Shown here one piece after another: positions 19,851-28,159 of a stretch of 30,636 nt of DNA; the stretch's first letter is position 1; the number at the start of each line of letters is the position of its first letter. The notes beneath the pieces were generated by a model, which was given only the letters and a program-made list of their open reading frames with translations, did no database searches and had not been told where the DNA came from. The DNA is taken from NCBI GenBank assembly GCA_902492825.1, contig CABUMZ010000005.1, positions 1 to 30,636 of the forward strand, given 5' to 3'. The position numbers and the translations under genes are program-made. The stretch comes from an uncultured Collinsella sp. (GTDB lineage: Bacteria > Actinomycetota > Coriobacteriia > Coriobacteriales > Coriobacteriaceae).

Positions 19851-21302
19851 GTGGCAGGCTGGAACCTAACCGGTAATGCCGTTTCCGCCGAGTTCGACGG
19901 TTCGGACGAGCAAGAGCGCAAGGAGCTCAGCGTGAGCCAGGCGGTGGAGATCGCCGCCGGTGCGCTCGATGCCATTCCGCAACTGAGCGTTTTGGGCGAG
20001 GTCACGGGTTTCCGTGGTCCTAACGCCCGAAGCGGCCACTGCTATTTCCAGATCAAGGACGATTCGGCCGCCGTTGACTGCATCATTTGGAAGGGTGCCT
20101 ATCTCAAGCGCACGTTCGATCTGCGCGACGGTATGCAGGTGAGCTTTAAGGGCAGCTTCAATCTCTATAAGGCTACGGGCCGCATGAGCTTTGTCGCTCG
20201 CTCGTTTTCGCTGGCGGGGGAGGGTCTGCTGCGTCAACAAGTGGCGCAACTGGCCGAAAAGCTACGCCGTGAGGGTCTGATGGACGAAGCGCGCAAGCGC
20301 CGCATCCCGGTGTTCTGCTCCCGCGTGGCGGTCGTCACCTCGCTTTCGGGTGCCGTAATCGACGACGTCAAGCGCACATTGCGTCGTCGCAACCCGCTCG
20401 TCGAGCTCGTCTGCGTGGGTGCCAAGGTACAAGGCGAGGGTGCGCCGACAGAGCTCATTGAGGGCCTGCGCCGCGCCGCTTCCATTACGCCGGCGCCCGA
20501 CTGTATTTTGTTGGTGCGCGGCGGCGGCTCCTTTGAGGACCTCATGACCTTTAATGACGAGGAGCTTGCCCGCGCGGTGGCGGCTTGTCCCGTGCCCGTG
20601 GTGACCGGCATTGGCCATGAGCCCGATACCTCGATTTGCGACATGGTGAGCGACCGTCGCGCCTCCACGCCTACGGCGGCGGCCGAATCGGTGGCGCCGG
20701 CTATGACGGAGTTGGCCGATGTGCTCGAGGCGCGCTATCAACGTCTGGGTGCTGCGATGGCATCGATGATTGGGTCGGCCCAGGTCGACCTGGAGATGCT
20801 CGATCAGCGCGGTCGCCGTGCCTGGGATACCTATACGGCTCGCTTGGGCGATGCGCTCGATGCGGCTGCGTGCCGCCCGTGCCTCAACGACCCAACGTTT
20901 ATGGTTGAGCGTCGCGAGTCTGAGCTTTCCCTGACGGCCGATCGTTTGTCCGGCGCCATAACGCGTTCGGTTGGGGCATTCCGCTCCAACTTTGAGCGTC
21001 TGCCCGAGCGCTTGATCGCAAGCACCTCAGGACTCGATGGCAAGCGCCATGCGCTCACGCTCGCAAGCTCCCGCCTGGAGCATCAGGGGCGCACGATGCT
21101 CAACAAGCCAGCATCCGACCTGGGCCGTGCGGCAGCCTCGCTCGATGCCCTGTCGCCGCTCAAGGTGCTTGCCCGTGGTTATTCCATCGCGTACAGCGAT
21201 GATGGGGTGGCCACGAGCGCCAAGACCTTTAAGCCCGGTGACGCCATTCGCGTGCGCATGGCAGACGGCAACGTGGCGGCAACGGTCGATACGGTCGAGT
21301 AG
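19851..21302 (+). CDS. xseA: Exodeoxyribonuclease VII large subunit
   Basis: A 483-residue catalytic subunit of exonuclease VII, which degrades single-stranded DNA from both ends. The N-terminal OB-fold shows LSVLGEVTGFRGPNARSGHCYF. The catalytic domain has RIPVFCSRVAVVTSLSGAVIDD, LLVRGGGSFEDLMTFNDE and PVVTGIGHEPDTSICDMVSD, followed by a long helical region and the closing SPLKVLARGYSIAYSDDG. Length is at the upper end of normal. The start is GTG 19851 with AAAGGAGG four bases upstream. xseB begins 42 bases after its stop, so both subunits come from one transcript. Confidence 0.96.
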   Translation: MAGWNLTGNAVSAEFDGSDEQERKELSVSQAVEIAAGALDAIPQLSVLGEVTGFRGPNARSGHCYFQIKDDSAAVDCIIWKGAYLKRTFDLRDGMQVSFKGSFNLYKATGRMSFVARSFSLAGEGLLRQQVAQLAEKLRREGLMDEARKRRIPVFCSRVAVVTSLSGAVIDDVKRTLRRRNPLVELVCVGAKVQGEGAPTELIEGLRRAASITPAPDCILLVRGGGSFEDLMTFNDEELARAVAACPVPVVTGIGHEPDTSICDMVSDRRASTPTAAAESVAPAMTELADVLEARYQRLGAAMASMIGSAQVDLEMLDQRGRRAWDTYTARLGDALDAAACRPCLNDPTFMVERRESELSLTADRLSGAITRSVGAFRSNFERLPERLIASTSGLDGKRHALTLASSRLEHQGRTMLNKPASDLGRAAASLDALSPLKVLARGYSIAYSDDGVATSAKTFKPGDAIRVRMADGNVAATVDTVE

Positions 21303-21344
21303 GCCGCGTTTCATAGCGATAAACCTTTAGGAAAGGAAACAGAT

Positions 21345-21611
21345 ATGGCAGAGAAGACCCCGGTCGAGCAGCTTACGTACAAGCAGGCTTCACAGGAGTT
21401 GGAGCTCATCATCCGCAGCTTGGAGTCGGGTGATATGGAGCTCGAGGAGTCGCTTGAGAGCTATACCCGCGGCGTCGAGCTCCTCAAGAGCCTGCGTACC
21501 CGCTTGTCCGATGCCGAGCAGAAGGTCTCGGTGCTCCTGAAGGATGTCGACGGCAACGACGTGCTCGCCGACGGCGAAGCCGCCAACACCGACGACAACC
21601 TTTCGTTCTAA
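21345..21611 (+). CDS. xseB: Exodeoxyribonuclease VII small subunit
   Basis: An 88-residue helical protein that binds the large subunit. It has the family pattern LTYKQASQELELIIRSLESG followed by MELEESLESYTRGVELLKSLRTRLSDAEQKV, with an acidic, probably disordered tail. It directly follows xseA and has AGGAAAGGA before the ATG. The length is normal. Confidence 0.96.
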   Translation: MAEKTPVEQLTYKQASQELELIIRSLESGDMELEESLESYTRGVELLKSLRTRLSDAEQKVSVLLKDVDGNDVLADGEAANTDDNLSF

Positions 21612-21660
21612 CCATCCCGACCAAATATAATTACCTTGGTCTGTGAGAAAGGAACCAACC

Positions 21661-21996
21661 ATGTGTGATTGCATCTTCTGCAAAATTGCCAACCACGAGA
21701 TCCCCTCGACCGTCGTCTACGAGGATGACCAGGTCATCGCGTTCGACGACCTCAATCCCCAGGCGCCGGTCCACACGCTCGTGATCCCCAAGAAGCACTA
21801 CAGTGACATCGCCGATAACGTGCCCGCCGAGACCATGGGCGCCATGGCCCACGCCATCCAGGAGGTCGCCAAGGCCAAGGGTCTGGAGGACGGTTTCCGC
21901 GTCATCTCCAACAAGGGCGTCAACGCCGGTCAGACCGTCATGCACTTCCACATGCACGTCCTCGGCGGCAAGAACCTGGGCGAGAACCTCATCTGA
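21661..21996 (+). CDS. HIT family nucleotide hydrolase
   Basis: A 111-residue histidine-triad protein of the HINT branch, which hydrolyses adenosine phosphoramidates and similar nucleotides. It begins CDCIFCKIANHEIPS, with the metal-type cysteines, contains HTLVIPKKHYSDI, and ends with the triad VMHFHMHVLGG (H95, H97, H99). GAAAGGA lies eight bases before ATG 21661. A more distal in-frame start at 21643 lacks a ribosome site. It lies 49 bases after xseB and is probably in the same transcript. Confidence 0.95.
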   Translation: MCDCIFCKIANHEIPSTVVYEDDQVIAFDDLNPQAPVHTLVIPKKHYSDIADNVPAETMGAMAHAIQEVAKAKGLEDGFRVISNKGVNAGQTVMHFHMHVLGGKNLGENLI

Positions 21997-22037
21997 GGAC
22001 GCACGGCCCGTCGCCTTGGCTGCCTTTGGAGTAACCT

Positions 22038-22928
22038 ATGCAGTTTTCTCAACTCGAATACCTTCAAGCGGTAGCGAACTACGGCGGCGTGCGCAAAGCG
22101 GCTCGCGCCGTTCACGTGAGCCCACAGGCTGTCTCGTCGGCAATTAAGAAACTGGAGTCTGAGTATCAGATCGTTTTGCTCAATCGATCGGCGGGGGAGG
22201 CTGTTTTGTCTCCGGCGGGCAGAGAATTTGCGCGTCGTGCACGCGTGATCCTGGCACAAGTCGACGATCTCAAAAAGTACACCCAATCGGGGAACGGTGG
22301 CGTTTCGCCCGACGGCCACTTTCGTCTTTACGTCCCCTGTCTTCACGGGCGGGGGCGTCTTTTTTCCGAAAACTGGTACGACTCGTTTGAAAGCTCGCAC
22401 CCTCAGATTCACCTTGATGTGTGGCATCAGCCAACGGCTACATGCTTTGAATCACTTGTGCTTGGCATTTCGGATGCGGCCATCTCATTTGAGGAACCAA
22501 GGGACAGTGTCCTTTCTTCGAAATACTTGGGTGAAAAGGAGCTCAAGGTTCTTTCGTGCCCAGCGGGTCATCAATCTGTGGGCGCTATGACCGTTCGTGA
22601 GTTACTGGGCGGCAGGTTAGCTGTTCCCATTAATTTGTCGCCCTGTCTCAATGCGATCAATCAATGCCCCGAAGCTCAGCTGGTTAATTTCCGCTTCCGC
22701 GACGTCGAATACGGAAACAGAGCGCAGGCTGAGTTTCTTCAAGCCGGGGGATTGATATTGGGTTTTTCTGGCTCTTCTCTCGCATCAGATGGGTCGGAAG
22801 TGAGCGAGTACTCTATTGAAGGTTCGCATGACGTAGCCTTGCCCATCTACTTTTGCTATCGACAAAATGCCTGGACCGATCGACACCAGACGGTATTTCT
22901 TCACCTATTGCGTCATCTTGCTTCGTGA
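22038..22928 (+). CDS. LysR family transcriptional regulator
   Basis: A 296-residue DNA-binding regulator. The N-terminal winged HTH is clear: FSQLEYLQAVANYGGVRKAARAVHVSPQAVSSAIKKLE, then LLNRS and LSPAGREFARRA. The rest (about 95-290) is the periplasmic-binding-protein-like effector domain, more divergent, with RLYVPCLHGRG and SCPAGHQSVGAM. GGAG precedes the start. It lies 41 bases after the HIT gene. AT content and codon use are somewhat higher in AT than in the xse genes, as in the MFS gene that follows. It probably controls the MFS gene; a LysR-type inverted repeat lies between them. Confidence 0.93.
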   Translation: MQFSQLEYLQAVANYGGVRKAARAVHVSPQAVSSAIKKLESEYQIVLLNRSAGEAVLSPAGREFARRARVILAQVDDLKKYTQSGNGGVSPDGHFRLYVPCLHGRGRLFSENWYDSFESSHPQIHLDVWHQPTATCFESLVLGISDAAISFEEPRDSVLSSKYLGEKELKVLSCPAGHQSVGAMTVRELLGGRLAVPINLSPCLNAINQCPEAQLVNFRFRDVEYGNRAQAEFLQAGGLILGFSGSSLASDGSEVSEYSIEGSHDVALPIYFCYRQNAWTDRHQTVFLHLLRHLAS

Positions 22929-22946
22929 GGCCATTTGGCCTCGTGT

Positions 22947-22965
22947 CGTCAAGTGAATGTTGACG
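22947..22965 (+). promoter_or_regulatory. Inverted repeat, LysR operator candidate
   Basis: CGTCAA-N7-TTGACG, a 19-bp repeat with 6-bp arms, lies between the LysR and MFS genes, 82 bases before the MFS start. Its right arm is itself a -35-like TTGACG. A separate hairpin GAGGCC-ATTT-GGCCTC (22927-22942) overlaps the LysR stop. It lacks a T-tract. Confidence 0.45.
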
Positions 22966-23047
22966 CCTTGTAACACATGACTGACGGCTTTGCCCTCATG
23001 CTTTTCCAAGATTCCGATTTAGATTGTTGACTCTTGGAGGGCGGAGC

Positions 23048-24208
23048 ATGAAAAACCGTACGGTTTTGCTTTATATGACGTTTGTTTTTCTGTCGAACTT
23101 CAGCACCATTTTGTATTTTCTGACGGTTTACCTTGAATTCGTCGGATTCTCGATGGTGGCGATTTCTAGCATGATGATTGCATATCAAGTGAGCAAGTTC
23201 ATCCTTGAAGTTCCCACTGGCTATATTGCCGATAGGTTTGGACGAAAGACAAGTGGTCTCGTTGGCGTCGTGGGGATGCTTGGATACTACGCCGCCCTGC
23301 TTCTCGTCCGTTCTCCTCTGCTTTTAATCGGCGCGTTTGCTCTCAAAGGTTTTGCCGCTGCATGTATGAGCGGGTCCATGGAAGCGATTTACATTGACAG
23401 CGTCTCTCTGGACCAGCTCGTAAGGCTTAATGTCGTTGAGCGATTTGTTTTCTATGCCTCTTATGCCCTCTCCGCTTGTGTGGGCGGTTTCATTTCGTCC
23501 GCTGGCGCGTATCTCATTGGTCTTTTGGCAGATATCATCGCAATGGTGTTGACGTTGGTTGTCGTTGTCTGCATTCCTGAGATGCGAAGAGGGGACACTA
23601 CAGCGACACCTAAGCGTGGAATTAGCCCGAAGATGATCGGTGCCGCTATTGCGCGTAACGGCATTCTTCGTTCAGCGTTCATCATGGACTGCTCTCAGGC
23701 ATTTGCTTTTGTCGCCCTGGAAGACTTTTTCTCACTGTTGCTTGCGGGTCGCGGAATGAATGCCGTCGCTTCGGGTGTGATCATTGCGGTCCAGCTTCTT
23801 GCCTCGGCCTCCATGGGGCTTATTGTGCCCAGTGTGATTGCTCATGTCGACAAGGGCCGTTTTGCGCGTATTTGCGGCATCGTGCGCCTTTCCCTGGCTG
23901 CTCTGTTTTTGATTCCCTTTACTCCGGTCTATTTGCTGCCCGTGTTCTATGTACTGCAGACGGTCGCGTACTCGTTATTTGCTCCAATTAAATACTCAAT
24001 TTTTCAAAATGCTGTCGATTCTTCGATGCGCTGTTCACTGATTTCGGTCCAAAGCCAGATGGTGGCGGTGGGTGCCATCCTTTTCTATCTGTTCAATGCT
24101 GCGTTGAGCAGCATCGCGGGCATTCGAGTCGTATTGCTTGTTGCGCTCGGGATTTCTTCCCTGGTGTATATCCCCGCGCTATTTCGTCTTACAAGTCAAA
24201 GGCCATGA
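23048..24208 (+). CDS. Major facilitator superfamily transporter
   Basis: A 386-residue membrane protein with about twelve hydrophobic helices. After the second helix comes the MFS loop motif ILEVPTGYIADRFGRKTSG (G-x-x-x-D-R-x-G-R), which fixes the superfamily. The start at 23048 is supported by GGAGGG six bases upstream. An in-frame start at 23024 precedes that site. Substrate is unknown; efflux of a small molecule sensed by the adjacent LysR regulator is a reasonable guess. A strong terminator follows. Slightly AT-richer than neighbouring housekeeping genes, so LysR plus MFS may be a later insertion. Confidence 0.9.
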   Translation: MKNRTVLLYMTFVFLSNFSTILYFLTVYLEFVGFSMVAISSMMIAYQVSKFILEVPTGYIADRFGRKTSGLVGVVGMLGYYAALLLVRSPLLLIGAFALKGFAAACMSGSMEAIYIDSVSLDQLVRLNVVERFVFYASYALSACVGGFISSAGAYLIGLLADIIAMVLTLVVVVCIPEMRRGDTTATPKRGISPKMIGAAIARNGILRSAFIMDCSQAFAFVALEDFFSLLLAGRGMNAVASGVIIAVQLLASASMGLIVPSVIAHVDKGRFARICGIVRLSLAALFLIPFTPVYLLPVFYVLQTVAYSLFAPIKYSIFQNAVDSSMRCSLISVQSQMVAVGAILFYLFNAALSSIAGIRVVLLVALGISSLVYIPALFRLTSQRP

Positions 24209-24241
24209 GTATTTAGGCACCGATAACTTATATATCAACGC

Positions 24242-24275
24242 AATAAACCCGAGCGCGAGGGCGTTTGGGTTTATT
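24242..24275 (+). terminator. Terminator of the MFS gene
   Basis: AATAAACCC (24242-24250) pairs with GGGTTTATT (24267-24275), followed by ATTG. It starts 33 bases after the MFS stop and lies before the first acetate kinase. Confidence 0.7.
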
Positions 24276-24328
24276 ATTGAAGCGTATGTAACCTGGCGGC
24301 GCCACACCGCCTGTTAGTAGGGAGACAC

Positions 24329-25507
24329 ATGAACGTTCTGGTCGTCAACGCGGGATCTTCGACCCTTAAGTATCAGGTCATCGACACCAAGTCCCATAAG
24401 GTGTCCGCAAAGGGCTCCTGCGAGCGCGTCTGCTTTACCGGTGGTACCTTCACCCATGCTGCCAATGGCTCCAAGAAGGTGACCGAGAACATCGAGTTCC
24501 CCGACCACAAGGTCGCCATCGAGGTCGTCCTGAAGGACCTTGAGGCCAACGGCGTCAAGATCGAGGGCATCGGCCACCGTATCGTTCAGGGCGGTTGGTA
24601 CTTTGGTGATTCCTCCCTCGTCGACGAGGACGTCCTCGCCAAGATTCGCGAGGTCGCCCCGCTGGCGCCGCTGCACAACAACCCCGAGGCCAACGTTATC
24701 GAGTACTGCCTGGAGCAGTATCCCGATCTGCCCAACGTCACGGTCTACGACACCGCTTTCCACTTCAACATGCCCGAGGTCGCCAAGACCTACGCCCTTC
24801 CCAAGGATGTTTGCGACAAGCTGCACATCCGTAAGTACGGCGCCCACGGCACCAGCTATCGCTACATCTCCAAGAAGGTCGCCGAGATGACCAACGGCGA
24901 GGCCCGCAAGGTCGTCGTGTGCCATATCGGCTCCGGCGCTTCCCTGTGCGCCATCGAGGACGGCAAGTGCATGGACACCACCATGGGCTTGACGCCGCTC
25001 GACGGCGTCATGATGGGCACCCGCTGCGGCTCCATCGACCCGGCTACCGTGTGCTACCTGCAGCGCGAGGGTGGCTACACCTTCGACGAGGTCGACGAGA
25101 TGATGAACAAGAAGTCTGGCCTTTTGGCTGTGACCGGTGGCAAGACCAACGACTGCCGCAACGTTGAGGAGCTCGCCGCTGCTGGTGACCCCGAGGCTCA
25201 GCTCGCCTTCGATATGTTCGTCTACAAGATTGCCGCTAAGGCCGCCGAGATGGCCACCTCCATGTGCGGCATGGACACCCTGGTCTTTACCGCCGGCATC
25301 GGCGAGCACGCTCCGGCCGTTCGCGCTGGCGTTGCCGACCGTCTGGCCTTTATGGGCGTCAAGATGGACCATGCCCGTAACGCCCTGCGTGGCGATGGCG
25401 CTTGGTGCCTGTCTGCCAAGGATTCCAAGGTCAAGATTTTCGTCATCCCCACGGACGAGGAGTTCATGATCGCTTCTGACGTCGAGCGCATCGTCAACGG
25501 CAAGTAA
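24329..25507 (+). CDS. ackA: Acetate kinase paralog 1, with altered conserved residues
   Basis: A 392-residue acetate kinase (acetyl phosphate + ADP to acetate + ATP), cytosolic. Conserved elements are VNAGSSTLKY, GHRIVQGG (R84), PLHNN (H116), VYDTAFHFNMPE (D141), H173, TRCGSIDP (R232), TAGIGE and IPTDEEFMIA. Two positions differ from the norm and from the second copy: HGTSH reads HGTSY (Y177), and HLGNG reads HIGSG (S202), at the residue corresponding to the nucleotide-contacting Asn of known acetate kinases. GAHGTS replaces the usual GFHGTS, a change at the acyl pocket shared with copy 2. AGGGAG precedes the ATG. It has its own terminator, so it is transcribed separately from copy 2. Reduced activity or another acyl phosphate is possible. 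Confidence 0.9.
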   Translation: MNVLVVNAGSSTLKYQVIDTKSHKVSAKGSCERVCFTGGTFTHAANGSKKVTENIEFPDHKVAIEVVLKDLEANGVKIEGIGHRIVQGGWYFGDSSLVDEDVLAKIREVAPLAPLHNNPEANVIEYCLEQYPDLPNVTVYDTAFHFNMPEVAKTYALPKDVCDKLHIRKYGAHGTSYRYISKKVAEMTNGEARKVVVCHIGSGASLCAIEDGKCMDTTMGLTPLDGVMMGTRCGSIDPATVCYLQREGGYTFDEVDEMMNKKSGLLAVTGGKTNDCRNVEELAAAGDPEAQLAFDMFVYKIAAKAAEMATSMCGMDTLVFTAGIGEHAPAVRAGVADRLAFMGVKMDHARNALRGDGAWCLSAKDSKVKIFVIPTDEEFMIASDVERIVNGK

Positions 25508-25518
25508 TTGCAAGAGGG

Positions 25519-25557
25519 GAGGGGCTGGACGACCAAGTGCCGTTCAGCCCCTCTTTT
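25519..25557 (+). terminator. Terminator of acetate kinase gene 1
   Basis: GAGGGGCTG (25519-25527) pairs with CAGCCCCTC (25545-25553), extended by ACG/CGT after one mismatch, and is followed by TTTT. It begins 12 bases after the stop. Confidence 0.85.
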
Positions 25558-25578
25558 GCGCTCGTTGGGCGATATACC

Positions 25579-25616
25579 TGATAGCTATTTATCAAGATGT
25601 GATAACTTCTTATTAA
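25579..25616 (+). promoter_or_regulatory. Promoter and operator region of acetate kinase gene 2
   Basis: Alternating half-sites TGATA (25579-25583), TATCA (25590-25594) and TGATA (25600-25604) lie about one helical turn apart. The last two form a perfect TTATCA-N5-TGATAA (25589-25605). TATTAA (25611-25616) can serve as -10, with the operator over the -35. An inverted repeat CGGTCG/CGACCG (25621-25626, 25644-25649) lies in the leader. Confidence 0.5.
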
Positions 25617-25671
25617 AATGCGGTCGCCTTAAGAGGTCTGTGTCGACCGTATTGCACTGCAAAGGAGTCTC

Positions 25672-26850
25672 ATGAACGTACTTGTTGTCAACGCCGGCAG
25701 CTCAAGCCTTAAATATCAGCTTCTGGATACCGATACCCGCGAGGTTTTCGCCAAGGGCAACTGTGAGCGTATCGGCTCGGACATGGGTATCTTTGGTCAT
25801 TCCGAGAACGGTGGCGCCAAGCAGACCGAGGAGGTTCCCTTCCCCGATCATCGCTCTGCTATCGCTCGCGTGTTCGAGGAGCTCGAGAAGACCGACTTTA
25901 CGATCGATGGCATTGGGCATCGTATCGTTCAGGGCGGCTGGCACTTCGATGATTCCGCAGTCGTTGACGACGAGGTCATGGCCAAGATTCTTGAGGTGGC
26001 ACCGCTTGCTCCGCTGCACAACTACGGCGAGGCCGCGGCAATCGAATATTGCCGCGAGAAGTATCCGGAGCTGCCCAACGTGGCCGTCTTCGACACCTCG
26101 TTCCACATGACCATGCCCGAGGTCGCCTACACCTACGCGCTGCCTAAGGACGTGTGCGACAAGTACCACGTGCGCAAGTACGGCGCACACGGTACGAGCC
26201 ACCGCTACGAGTGGATGATGGCCAAGGAGATCCTGGGCTCGCGCTGCCACCGCCTGCTTTCGTGCCATCTGGGCAACGGTGCTTCGCTTGCCGCCATTGA
26301 GGACGGCGTGTGCCGCGACACCACGATGGGCCTCACGCCGCTTGACGGCCTGATGATGGGTACCCGTTGCGGTTCCATCGACCCGGCCACCGTGTGCTAT
26401 CTTCAGCGCGAGGGCGGCTACAGTTACCAGGAAGTCGACGACATGATGAACAAGCAGTCCGGTCTGCTTGCCATCTCGGGCATCTCCAACGATGCCCGTG
26501 ACATCCGTACACGTGCCTCCGAGGGCGACGAGCGCTGCCTGCTCGCCTTTGATATGTTTGCCTACAAGGCCATGCAGCAGGCCGGCTCAATGATCGCTTC
26601 CATGGCGGGCGTGGACACCATCACCTTTACCGCCGGTATCGGCGAGAACGACTGGTCGATCCGCAAGGCCTTCTGCGACTGCTTTGAGTGGCTGGGCGTG
26701 CGCATCGACAACAACAAGAACCGCGAGGCCGTGGGCAACGGCCCGCAGGTCATCAGCGCCGCCGGTTCCGCCGTCACGGTCATGGTCATCCCCACCGACG
26801 AGGAATACATGATCGCCCACGACGTCGAGCGTCTGACCAAGAACAACTAA
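25672..26850 (+). CDS. ackA: Acetate kinase paralog 2
   Basis: A 392-residue acetate kinase that aligns with copy 1 without gaps over at least the first 210 residues. It keeps the standard catalytic set: VNAGSSSLKY, R84, H116, D141, KYGAHGTSHRY (H173, H177), SCHLGNGAS (N202), TRCGSIDP (R232) and IPTDEEYMIA. As in copy 1, Ala replaces the usual Phe in GFHGTS, and HRIVQGG replaces HRVVHGG. AAAGGAG lies five bases before the ATG. It faces pta across a bidirectional terminator. Of the two copies this one is the better candidate for the main ATP-forming acetate kinase. Propionate or butyrate kinase activity is the alternative. Confidence 0.93.
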   Translation: MNVLVVNAGSSSLKYQLLDTDTREVFAKGNCERIGSDMGIFGHSENGGAKQTEEVPFPDHRSAIARVFEELEKTDFTIDGIGHRIVQGGWHFDDSAVVDDEVMAKILEVAPLAPLHNYGEAAAIEYCREKYPELPNVAVFDTSFHMTMPEVAYTYALPKDVCDKYHVRKYGAHGTSHRYEWMMAKEILGSRCHRLLSCHLGNGASLAAIEDGVCRDTTMGLTPLDGLMMGTRCGSIDPATVCYLQREGGYSYQEVDDMMNKQSGLLAISGISNDARDIRTRASEGDERCLLAFDMFAYKAMQQAGSMIASMAGVDTITFTAGIGENDWSIRKAFCDCFEWLGVRIDNNKNREAVGNGPQVISAAGSAVTVMVIPTDEEYMIAHDVERLTKNN

Positions 26851-26872
26851 CGTGCGCATTTGCAAGTAAACG

Positions 26873-26907
26873 AAAGGCCTCCAGAGCAACAGCTCCGGAG
26901 GCCTTTT
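26873..26907. terminator. Bidirectional terminator between ackA copy 2 and pta
   Basis: AAAGGCCTCC-A-GAGC pairs with GCTC-C-GGAGGCCTTT around loop AACA, followed by T on the plus strand and preceded by A-rich sequence. It serves both convergent genes. Confidence 0.88.
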
Positions 26908-26947
26908 GCTAGCGGGCGGAAATTCCTGTCCCGAGGGGATATGTACG

Positions 26948-27928
26948 CTACTCAGCCATCTGAGCCTGGACGGCGGTGATGGCTACGACACCCACGATGT
27001 CGTCGGCAGAGCAGCCGCGCGAAAGGTCGTTAACCGGCTTGGCGATGCCCTGCAGGATGGGGCCGTAAGCGTCGGCGCCAGCGAAGCGCTGGACCAGCTT
27101 GTAGCCGATGTTGCCTGCCTCGAGGTCGGGGAACACGAGCACGTTGGCCTTGCCGGCAACGGAGGAGCCGGGAGCCTTGAGCTGGGCGACGGTGGGGACA
27201 ATAGCGGCATCGAGCTGCAGGTCGCCGTCGATGGCGAGCTCGGGAGCCTTCTCCTTGCAGAACTTCACAGCCTCCTGGACCTTCTTGGCGACCTCGCCGC
27301 CAGCGGAGCCCATGGTGGAGTAGGAGAGCATGGCCACGTGCGGCTCAACGTTGCCCATGAAGGTGGACCAGGAGTGAGCGGAGGCGATGGCGATCTCGGA
27401 GAGCTCGTCGGAGGACGGGTTGATGTTGAGGCCGCAGTCGGCGAAGATCAGCGTGCCATCAGTGCCGAACTGCGGGGTGTCGGTGCACATCACGAAGAAG
27501 GCCGAGACCAGCTTGGTGCCCGGGGCGGTCTTGAGGATCTGAAGCGCGGGGCGCAGGGTGTCGGCGGTGGAGTGGCAGGCGCCGGAGACCAGGCCGTCGG
27601 CATCGCCCATCTTGACCATCATGGTGCCAAAGTAGGTGGCGTCCATCACCTGGGCGCGAGCCTGCTCGATGGTAACGCCCTTCTTGGCGCGGAGCTCGGC
27701 AAACTTCTGCGCGTACTCCTCGTGCTTCTCGGCATTGCGCGGGTCGATGACGGTAGCGCCGGGAACGTTGATCTCGTCGGGGTTGCCCAGGATGACGATC
27801 TTTGCCAGGCCCTCCTCGATGATTTTGGTGGCCGCGACGATAGTGCGCGGATCCTCGCCCTCGGGCAGGACGATCGTCTTAAGGTCGGCCTTGGCGGCAG
27901 ACTTCATACGGTTTAGGAAATCGCTCAT
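26948..27928 (-). CDS. pta: Phosphate acetyltransferase
   Basis: A 326-residue short-form Pta that converts acetyl-CoA and phosphate to acetyl phosphate, which the adjacent acetate kinases use to make ATP. Typical stretches are TIVLPEGEDPRTIVAA, DADGLVSGACHSTADTLRPALQ, FADCGLNINPSSDELSEIA, VAMLSYSTMGSAGG, and the C-terminal NVLVFPDLEAGNIGYKLVQRFAGADAYGPILQG. It lacks the N-terminal DRTGG regulatory domain of long enterobacterial enzymes. AAGGAG lies four bases before the ATG. The 5' leader contains a hairpin (27982-28002). Confidence 0.96.
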   Translation of the reverse strand: MSDFLNRMKSAAKADLKTIVLPEGEDPRTIVAATKIIEEGLAKIVILGNPDEINVPGATVIDPRNAEKHEEYAQKFAELRAKKGVTIEQARAQVMDATYFGTMMVKMGDADGLVSGACHSTADTLRPALQILKTAPGTKLVSAFFVMCTDTPQFGTDGTLIFADCGLNINPSSDELSEIAIASAHSWSTFMGNVEPHVAMLSYSTMGSAGGEVAKKVQEAVKFCKEKAPELAIDGDLQLDAAIVPTVAQLKAPGSSVAGKANVLVFPDLEAGNIGYKLVQRFAGADAYGPILQGIAKPVNDLSRGCSADDIVGVVAITAVQAQMAE

Positions 27929-27981
27929 GTTACTCCTTACAAGCGTTTCGCTAAGCTCCAGGCACCCGGCTGTTCACGAAT

Positions 27982-28002
27982 AAACCCGCTGCTAGCGGGT
28001 TT
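27982..28002 (-). promoter_or_regulatory. Hairpin in the pta leader
   Basis: AAACCCGC-TGCTA-GCGGGTTT is a perfect 8-bp stem. On the minus strand it is followed by ATTCG and lies in the pta leader if transcription starts at the TATAAT near 28056. It could act as a leader attenuator or stabilising stem. Its T-tract is short. Confidence 0.45.
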
Positions 28003-28055
28003 ACCTTTCAATTATGTACGCCGCGGTGCTTGAGCTTTCCTTGTGTGGCAAGCTC

Positions 28056-28081
28056 ATTATAGGACGCATTAGCGCTATAAT
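28056..28081. promoter_or_regulatory. Divergent promoters of pta and glf
   Basis: Two perfect TATAAT boxes face outward: 28061-28056 on the minus strand for pta, and 28076-28081 on the plus strand for glf, 14 bp apart. Each lies where the -35 of the other would be, and no good -35 exists for either. Mutual exclusion of the two promoters is likely. Confidence 0.6.
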
Positions 28082-28097
28082 CGCTCTGATAAATATG

Positions 28098-28145
28098 TCT
28101 CGAAGAATGTTCGAGAAAAGCCCAGCTAACGAGCCCGTGGCTTTT
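28098..28145 (+). promoter_or_regulatory. Two hairpins in the glf leader
   Basis: TCTCGAA-GAATG-TTCGAGA (28098-28116) is a perfect 7-5-7 palindrome. AAAAGCC (28116-28122) and GGCTTTT (28139-28145) form a second stem with a 16-base loop, ending four bases before the AAGGAG of glf. The first could be an operator or an RNA hairpin. The second is terminator-like but weak. Confidence 0.45.
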
Positions 28146-28159
28146 GACAAGGAGTATCG

